A stretch of 39,963 nucleotides of DNA from assembly GCA_017881245.1 (NCBI GenBank), contig JADGRC010000215.1, positions 1 to 39,963 on the forward strand, read 5' to 3'. The notes below the pieces were generated by a model, which worked only from the letters and a program-made list of their open reading frames with translations, was not told the DNA's origin and ran no database searches. Below, one piece after another: positions 35,098-39,963 of the stretch (position 1 is the stretch's first letter; each line of letters opens with the position of its first letter). Both the position numbers and the translations under genes were made by a program. This DNA comes from Pseudomonadota bacterium (lineage in GTDB: Bacteria; Myxococcota_A; Polyangia; Fen-1088).

Positions 35098-37179
35098 ATG
35101 TCACGCCTACCGTTGAGACTCTTAACGCTTGCTGGCTTCTTCGCGGCGGTCTGCTCCGTGGTCGGTTGCCATGAGGGTACGACCGCATCGGGTTCGGGTC
35201 CCGCCGCCCCCGACGGGAATGACGGCGTGACGCCAGTGGGGCCGGCCGCGGGGCTTCCGGGTGAAACGCCATCGAGCACGCTTGCTTCGGACGGTCCGGG
35301 AGCGACGTGTTCGGGTGCGGCTTTGGACCAGACTAACGGATTTGGGCCGGGGGCAAACTTCGGGCCCATCGGGGTGAGGCCGAGTATCAAGTCTTCACTC
35401 AACATCGGCCCGACCACGCTGCAGCCGACTGCGCCCCCAGCCATCAGCGGCGGAACCCTGGCGGTCTTGTCGGACGGGCAAACGGTCGTGGCGGCCGACC
35501 CCGACCGCGATCAGGTGTACGTGGTCGATCTCGTCGCGCGGCAGGTCACGGCGACCATCGTTTTGAACAGCGGCGACGAGCCCGGACGGGTCATCGCGGA
35601 TCCCGCGGGTCGCGTTCACGTGGCTCTCCGCCATGGCGGCGCCCTCGTGACCATCGATCCGGTGGTGGGTACGGTCACCCAGCGTCGACAGGTCTGCGCG
35701 GCACCGCGAGGACTTGCCCACGATCCGGCGACGGATCTGATTCACGTCGCCTGCGCGGGCGGGGAACTGGTCAGCCTGCCGGCAGCCGGGGGTGATGCGG
35801 TGCGCCGGCTCAAGTTGGACAGCGATCTTCGGGACATCGTCGTGGAAGGGAACCTGTTGCGGGTCAGCCGTTTTCGTTCGACGGAGATCTTGACCGTCGA
35901 TGCCACGGGGTCCGTCACCCGCCGAATCAGCCCCGGCAATTTTCGGGACGGCATGGCTCGCGGAGGACAACTGTTCACGCCATCGGTGGCTTGGCGCATG
36001 GTGGGAATGAAGGACGGCGGTGTCGCGATGGTCCATCAACGGGGGGTCGACGATGAGATCCAGCGGGGCACGCCCGGTCATGTGGCACCCGGAAGCTATG
36101 GCGGTGGCCAGACCGACAACGGTCAGTGCCAAGGAATCATTCACACGGCGGTCACCCGTGTAATGCCCGACGGCACGGTTCTATCGGGACCGGCGCTCGG
36201 CGAGCTTCCGCTGGCCGTTGACATGGCGGTGTCCGCGGACGGGACATCTGTCGCGATCATATCCGCCGCCAATGGAGACGCGGTTCGGGGCTTCCAATCG
36301 TTCAACTCCCCGCAGAGCGTCCACATGAGCGACATGGACTCGATCTCCGACTCGAAGAGGATGGGGTGCCGTTCGGACGCCGGCCGCACCCGCTGTGGGG
36401 GAGACAGCCCCGCCGATTCCTGCTCGTCGGTTCCCAACGTGACGGGCCAGGCGATCGCGGTGGCGTTTGCCGGAGACAGCGTGATCGTCCAATCTCGCGA
36501 GCCGGCCCTGCTGAACGTACCGTGGGGGGATCCGATCCAGCTTTCGACCGACAGCCGAGGCGATACTGGGCACACGCTGTTTCATGCGAACGCAAGTGCC
36601 GGTTTGGCTTGCGCCTCGTGCCACGCCGAGGGGAACGACGACGGCAGGACCTGGAATTTCGCCTGCGCGGGACGCCGCCGCACGCAGTCCCTGCAGACCG
36701 GGATTCGTGGGACCGAGCCCTTCCACTGGGACGGAGACGAAAAGGACTTCCCGCAGCTCGTGACCGACGTTTTCACGGGACGAATGTCGGGGCCTGATTT
36801 GGACCCCGACCAGACCGACGCCATCCTTTCCTGGATCGACGACCAGCCGCGGCTGGGGCACGCCGCGCCGACCGATCGGGCTACGGTGGAACACGGACGG
36901 GCTATTTTCAACGATACCAGTAAGGCCGGCTGCGTGACCTGTCACCAGGGCACAAGGCTGACGAACGCCAAGACGGTGGACGTGGGAACCGGCGGGCCCA
37001 TGCAGGTTCCTTCGCTGGTGGGTCTCGCCAATCACCCACCCTTCATGCACACCGGCTGCGCCCAGACGCTGCGCGACCGGTTTACAACTGCTTGTGGCGG
37101 GGGTGACAAGCACGGCGTGACATCCGGCCTGGCGGCATCCGACATTTCGGATTTGATCAGTTACCTCGAAACGCTCTGA
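35098..37179 (+). CDS. Beta-propeller lipoprotein with diheme cytochrome c domain
   Basis: ATG 35098 has GGGAGG seven bases upstream. The 693-residue protein has a lipobox (SVVGC) and a Gly/Pro/Ser-rich linker. Residues about 110-400 have repeats such as LAVLSDGQTVVAADPDRDQV, VYVVDLVARQVTATIVLNSGD and AVDMAVSADGTSVAIISAANG, consistent with a seven-bladed YVTN/WD-type propeller. The C-terminal third resembles MauG/cytochrome c peroxidase: two heme sites CASCH (Cys505) and CVTCH (Cys612), then MQVPSLVGLANHPPFMHTG. Peroxide reduction or oxidation of another protein at the cell surface is plausible. It is divergent from the toxin-antitoxin pair and followed 45 bases later by another lipoprotein gene. 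Confidence 0.86.
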   Translation: MSRLPLRLLTLAGFFAAVCSVVGCHEGTTASGSGPAAPDGNDGVTPVGPAAGLPGETPSSTLASDGPGATCSGAALDQTNGFGPGANFGPIGVRPSIKSSLNIGPTTLQPTAPPAISGGTLAVLSDGQTVVAADPDRDQVYVVDLVARQVTATIVLNSGDEPGRVIADPAGRVHVALRHGGALVTIDPVVGTVTQRRQVCAAPRGLAHDPATDLIHVACAGGELVSLPAAGGDAVRRLKLDSDLRDIVVEGNLLRVSRFRSTEILTVDATGSVTRRISPGNFRDGMARGGQLFTPSVAWRMVGMKDGGVAMVHQRGVDDEIQRGTPGHVAPGSYGGGQTDNGQCQGIIHTAVTRVMPDGTVLSGPALGELPLAVDMAVSADGTSVAIISAANGDAVRGFQSFNSPQSVHMSDMDSISDSKRMGCRSDAGRTRCGGDSPADSCSSVPNVTGQAIAVAFAGDSVIVQSREPALLNVPWGDPIQLSTDSRGDTGHTLFHANASAGLACASCHAEGNDDGRTWNFACAGRRRTQSLQTGIRGTEPFHWDGDEKDFPQLVTDVFTGRMSGPDLDPDQTDAILSWIDDQPRLGHAAPTDRATVEHGRAIFNDTSKAGCVTCHQGTRLTNAKTVDVGTGGPMQVPSLVGLANHPPFMHTGCAQTLRDRFTTACGGGDKHGVTSGLAASDISDLISYLETL

Positions 37180-37224
37180 TCAGTTCACCAGGTTTCACAA
37201 ATCCCCCGAGATCCCAAACTCATC

Positions 37225-38838
37225 GTGAGCGGATTCCCAGGATCGGACCCTCGACCCGAACGGACATTGGGGTTGCTGCCGCAAAGAGTGGGTTGGTTTC
37301 GGCCCGCCGTCCTCCTTCTGGTCGCGACGGTCGGGGCGGGATGTGGTGGCGGAACCAAATCCTGCGTCGCCCCAGCGACGAAGGGAGCCGTCCTTGATGG
37401 GTTCATCGACCAGCTTGCCCAGGCGATGTGCGGTTGGGAATTTCGCTGTTGCGCCGTGCCCGAAATAGACGCGCTCGGTCTTTCCAGTTACGCGACGGAA
37501 CCTGAATGCCGCATGGTCACCACCCGATTGGTCGGCTCTTGGATGTCCGAGGTACGGATCGCGCTTGCGGCTGGTCGCCTGTCCTTCGACCCGACGGTCG
37601 CAACGGCTTGCCTGCAGCGGTTCACGCAGGGCGCCTGCAATCCAGGTATCAATCAGCTTGGTCTTGGTCTGGTGCAGCCCGTTTCCGTGTGGGACCGATT
37701 CAGCCAGTGCCCGAATCCGTTCGTTGGCACACTGACGGAGGGATCCTCCTGCTCGCTGTTTACCGAATGCCTGCCGGGCAGTAGCTGTGTCTCAGGCGGA
37801 GTCGTGGCCCCTGATAGCAACACGGTGGAGGCCGTCCGTGCCGCGCCGATCCTGAGCGATGGATTGACAAGCGGGGGCATAGGCCATTGTCTTGCCGACT
37901 CGCGAAAAGACGAGGCCTGCCTGTTGTCACAGGACTGCGCACCGGGCCTCTATTGCAGGCGCACGGACTTTGTCTGCGCCCGTCCGGCCGGCGAGGGAGA
38001 ATCCTGCGTCGTTCCCGGCGGTGACAGTGGAAACCCTACCGCTCTCATCGTCGCGTGCAGCGACAGTCCTCAGCAGTTGCTCTGCGTGGAGGATCACTGT
38101 CGCCATTTGCCCCGTAACGGTGAACCGTGCCTCGGGCAAGGTGGGATCCTGCCTGCTTGCGATCCCAACCCAAGTCTGGCGCTCGCCTGTGTGGGCCAGG
38201 GGTTCAACGGCAACGGGGTTTGCAAGACGGCTGGAAAGGAAGGAGCCCCTTGTTCGATAGAAAATGGCCTGCCGCCATGCGACCTTCCGTTCGCCTGCGT
38301 GGCCGACGTAGGTTCGAACCCAAGCTCGGGCGTCGGAGGTTTCAGCGGCAACTTGAACCCAGGCACGGGCGTCGGAGGTTTCGGCGGCAACTTCAACCCA
38401 GGCATGGGCGCCGGAGGTTTTAGCGGCAACCTTGATTCGAGCGCGGCCATCGGAAAATGCGGGGCGGCCCCGTCGGCGGGCGCTCCGTGCTCGCTCGACC
38501 AACGTTGCGCTCCGCCCGCGGTCTGCTACTCGAATAACTTTACTGGCTATTCACTTTGCATTGTTCCGCCCAAGGCTCGGGCCGGCGCTGCCTGTATGTC
38601 GGATTTGGATTGCGTGTCCCTCAACTGTCTGCCGTCCGCTTCGTCGTCCACGACGCTCGGGTCGTGCGCCTACGCAACGAGTCTGGCGTGTAGCGGAGCG
38701 GGGTCGCTTTCGTCGCTGGGAAACAATCCACCCGTAGATAGAGATCCGGACGCAGGCGCGGACAACATGGGATTGGCCCGGGACGCAGGCGCGGAGATGC
38801 CGGTGCGGATCCGGGACGCGGCGCAGGCGACCTTCTAA
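37225..38838 (+). CDS. Cys-rich lipoprotein with 13-residue tandem repeats
   Basis: The 537-residue protein starts at GTG 37225 and has a lipobox (VGAGC) before GGGTKSC. It holds about 40 Cys residues arranged in small modules (CSLFTECLPGSSC, CLLSQDCAPGLYCRRTDFVC, CMSDLDCVSLNC) that resemble EB/dickkopf-like disulfide modules common in myxobacterial surface proteins. Residues about 365-403 are three 13-residue Gly-rich repeats (see the repeat at 38317). The C-terminal tail is Asp/Ala-rich. A surface adhesin or structural role is likely but not shown. It lies 45 bases after the propeller cytochrome, so the two are probably cotranscribed. Confidence 0.8.
   Translation: MSGFPGSDPRPERTLGLLPQRVGWFRPAVLLLVATVGAGCGGGTKSCVAPATKGAVLDGFIDQLAQAMCGWEFRCCAVPEIDALGLSSYATEPECRMVTTRLVGSWMSEVRIALAAGRLSFDPTVATACLQRFTQGACNPGINQLGLGLVQPVSVWDRFSQCPNPFVGTLTEGSSCSLFTECLPGSSCVSGGVVAPDSNTVEAVRAAPILSDGLTSGGIGHCLADSRKDEACLLSQDCAPGLYCRRTDFVCARPAGEGESCVVPGGDSGNPTALIVACSDSPQQLLCVEDHCRHLPRNGEPCLGQGGILPACDPNPSLALACVGQGFNGNGVCKTAGKEGAPCSIENGLPPCDLPFACVADVGSNPSSGVGGFSGNLNPGTGVGGFGGNFNPGMGAGGFSGNLDSSAAIGKCGAAPSAGAPCSLDQRCAPPAVCYSNNFTGYSLCIVPPKARAGAACMSDLDCVSLNCLPSASSSTTLGSCAYATSLACSGAGSLSSLGNNPPVDRDPDAGADNMGLARDAGAEMPVRIRDAAQATF
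38317..38433 (+). repeat. Three 39-bp tandem repeats inside the Cys-rich lipoprotein
   Basis: Units lie at 38317-38355, 38356-38394 and 38395-38433 and encode the pattern NP(S/G)xG(V/A)GGFxGN(L/F), 13 residues each. Units differ at only a few positions, so the array looks recently expanded. Because 39 is a multiple of three, changes in copy number keep the frame. Confidence 0.92.
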
Positions 38839-38879
38839 GGCACCGGGGCCGACAATCGCTCGCCCATCGGTCGCCCAGG

Positions 38880-39227
38880 GTGCCTTGCATTGCGCTGCCA
38901 GGCGTGATAGCGCAACGCCGACTCATCGACCCTGAAGCAAAAAAGATGTGGCGGATCGCCGGATTCACCGGCGCCGTCGGAATCGAAGTAGCGCTGGCAA
39001 TCACCATCGGATACTTCGGTGGCCACTGGCTGGACCGGAAGCTCGGAACGGCCCCGGTCATCACCATCATCGGTTTTGTCGGAGGTGTCGGTGCCGCCGT
39101 AAAAGCCCTGATCCGCGTCACCCGCGACTACCAGAAGAAACTCAACGAAGAAGATCGCCTCGAAGCGACCGAGAACAAGAAATCTCCCGACCCAAATCAA
39201 GATCCCGACGACATCAATGCCAACTGA
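38880..39227 (+). CDS. AtpZ/AtpI-like small membrane protein
   Basis: The frame from GTG 38880 is 115 residues; ATG 38946 gives a 93-residue protein starting at MWRIAGFTGAVGIEVALA. The family core is two transmembrane helices, GIEVALAITIGYFGGHWLD and VITIIGFVGGVGAAVKALI, with the Gly-rich GYFGGHWLDRKLGTAP segment between them, which is the AtpZ (F0F1-ATPase putative accessory) pattern. These proteins aid c-ring assembly or Mg2+/Ca2+ supply to ATP synthase. It is the first gene of the atp cluster and its end overlaps the next gene by 11 bases. Confidence 0.8.
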   Translation: MPCIALPGVIAQRRLIDPEAKKMWRIAGFTGAVGIEVALAITIGYFGGHWLDRKLGTAPVITIIGFVGGVGAAVKALIRVTRDYQKKLNEEDRLEATENKKSPDPNQDPDDINAN

Positions 39228-39624
39228 TCAGCTGCTCACGATTCAAAGATGCAACATCGTCCTCGGTGTCGTGGGCACCGCCGTGGGTGGGATGATCTGG
39301 GGCCCTCGAGGCCTGCTCGCAGCCGGAATCGGGGCTGCCCTTTCGGTCGCCAACTTCTGGGCCATACGGCGCCTCGGCCTGCGGGCGATGGCTAAGGTGG
39401 CGAGCGGCGAATCGGCGGCCCGAGCCATGCCGCTGGTGGCGGCGTTGTTGGGAAAGATGGCGCTGTTGTTCGCCTTGGTCTGGCTGATGGTCCGCCGCGT
39501 GGGACTGCCGGTTTTGCCCTTTACGATGGGGCTGTCGATTTTCGTGCTCTCGATTCTGATTACGGGGTTGTTTCTGGGCGGCGCGGGGTCCAAGCTCCCG
39601 ATTTCTCCAGAAGACCAAGGCTGA
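39217..39624 (+). CDS. atpI: ATP synthase subunit I-like protein
   Basis: The 135-residue protein has four hydrophobic segments (NIVLGVVGTAVGGMIWG, GLLAAGIGAALSVANFW, AALLGKMALLFALVWLMV, GLSIFVLSILITGLFLGG), the pattern of ATP synthase protein I. It is placed directly between the AtpZ-like gene and atpB, as usual. AtpI helps c-ring assembly. The start ATG 39217 lies inside the end of the upstream gene, suggesting coupled translation. Sequence conservation in this family is low, so placement carries most of the weight. Confidence 0.8.
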   Translation: MPTDQLLTIQRCNIVLGVVGTAVGGMIWGPRGLLAAGIGAALSVANFWAIRRLGLRAMAKVASGESAARAMPLVAALLGKMALLFALVWLMVRRVGLPVLPFTMGLSIFVLSILITGLFLGGAGSKLPISPEDQG

Positions 39625-39634
39625 TCATCTCATC

Positions 39635-39963
39635 ATGGGACCGCACAACACCTGGTTCGAATTTCTTCCCGGCTACGGCAACCTGAAGGATTTTCTCCAG
39701 CAGGCGCTCGGGCGCGGATGGACGTGGCAAATGTTCAAGGCCACGCACTTCGGCATCGATCACATCCTGGCCACGCTGCTGGTGTTGGCGTTCCTGGCTT
39801 TCGGCGCCTCGCGCTACGCGGTGGCAGTGGGCGGTTCCGGCGACGCGGGGCTTGTTCCGCCGCCACGTTTTGGACTGCGCAACCTGTTCGAGATGCTCGG
39901 CGACGCGATCTTGAACCTGATGGAGAGCGTGATGGGGGAAAAGGACGCCCGTCGGTTTCTGCC
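39635..39963 (+). CDS. atpB: F0F1 ATP synthase subunit A (N-terminal part, window edge)
   Basis: The frame opens at ATG 39635, ten bases after atpI, and runs off the window after about 109 residues. The visible start MGPHNTWFEFLPGYGNLKDF leads to a transmembrane helix (HILATLLVLAFLAFGASRYAV) and then GLRNLFEMLGDAILNLMESV and MGEKDARRFL, the conserved N-terminal segment of subunit a, which forms the proton channel against the c-ring. The essential Arg helix lies beyond the window. Confidence 0.92.
   Translation, partial: MGPHNTWFEFLPGYGNLKDFLQQALGRGWTWQMFKATHFGIDHILATLLVLAFLAFGASRYAVAVGGSGDAGLVPPPRFGLRNLFEMLGDAILNLMESVMGEKDARRFL

Overview
This is GC-rich bacterial chromosome with tightly packed genes on both strands. 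The gene content suggests a member of Myxococcota (old Deltaproteobacteria) or a close relative. The pointers are a pair of large exported TPR proteins like those of the myxobacterial gliding/focal-adhesion apparatus, many Cys-rich and Gly/Pro-rich lipoproteins, a DUF1552/DUF1592 pair, a TPR-plus-proline-rich envelope protein, a YIP1-TlpA fusion and an rpsP-khpA-rimM-trmD-rplS-yraN operon. This taxonomic call is inference; there is no rRNA or tRNA gene in the window.

Layout. 1-4705 (minus): two exported TPR proteins, the second cut by the window edge. 5166-5633 (plus): a small Cys-rich lipoprotein behind a good sigma-70-type promoter whose -35 box lies in a palindrome. 5692-8684 (minus): translation operon in the order rpsP, khpA, rimM, trmD, rplS, yraN, with its own promoter at 8741-8769. 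8892-10625 (plus): an exported UshA-like domain without its metal ligands fused to a tetraheme cytochrome c tail. 10693-15100: PLP-dependent threonine/serine dehydratase (-), nadA (+), a SAM methyltransferase (+) and rimO (-). 15205-16272 (minus): a FAM20-like kinase with a prepilin-like N terminus, the most unusual protein here. 16381-19400: a small Cys-rich zinc-finger-like protein (+), then a minus-strand group of coaX, a conserved hypothetical and a YIP1-thioredoxin fusion. 19432-25394 (plus): DUF2254 membrane protein with a coupled coiled-coil lipoprotein, a receiver-GAF-HD-GYP regulator, a TPR envelope protein and a coupled lipoprotein. 25533-29669: gyrA and hemL. 29756-38838: an envelope/redox region with a probable outer-membrane protein, DUF1552 and DUF1592 proteins, a diheme propeller lipoprotein and a Cys-rich lipoprotein with a 39-bp tandem repeat, interrupted by a minus-strand PIN-toxin/antitoxin pair. 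38880-39963: start of the F-type ATP synthase operon (atpZ-like, atpI-like, atpB).

How the genes fit together. The housekeeping blocks (ribosome/tRNA maturation, NAD and CoA and tetrapyrrole synthesis, gyrase, ATP synthase) are conventional. The accessory content is strongly biased to the envelope: at least six lipoproteins, three proteins with covalent heme motifs (four, one and two CxxCH), a membrane-tethered thioredoxin and a secreted-type kinase. No tRNA, rRNA, CRISPR array, IS element or prophage was seen. Several SD-poor starts have a -10-like hexamer only 7-15 bases upstream, which suggests leaderless or very short-leader transcripts.
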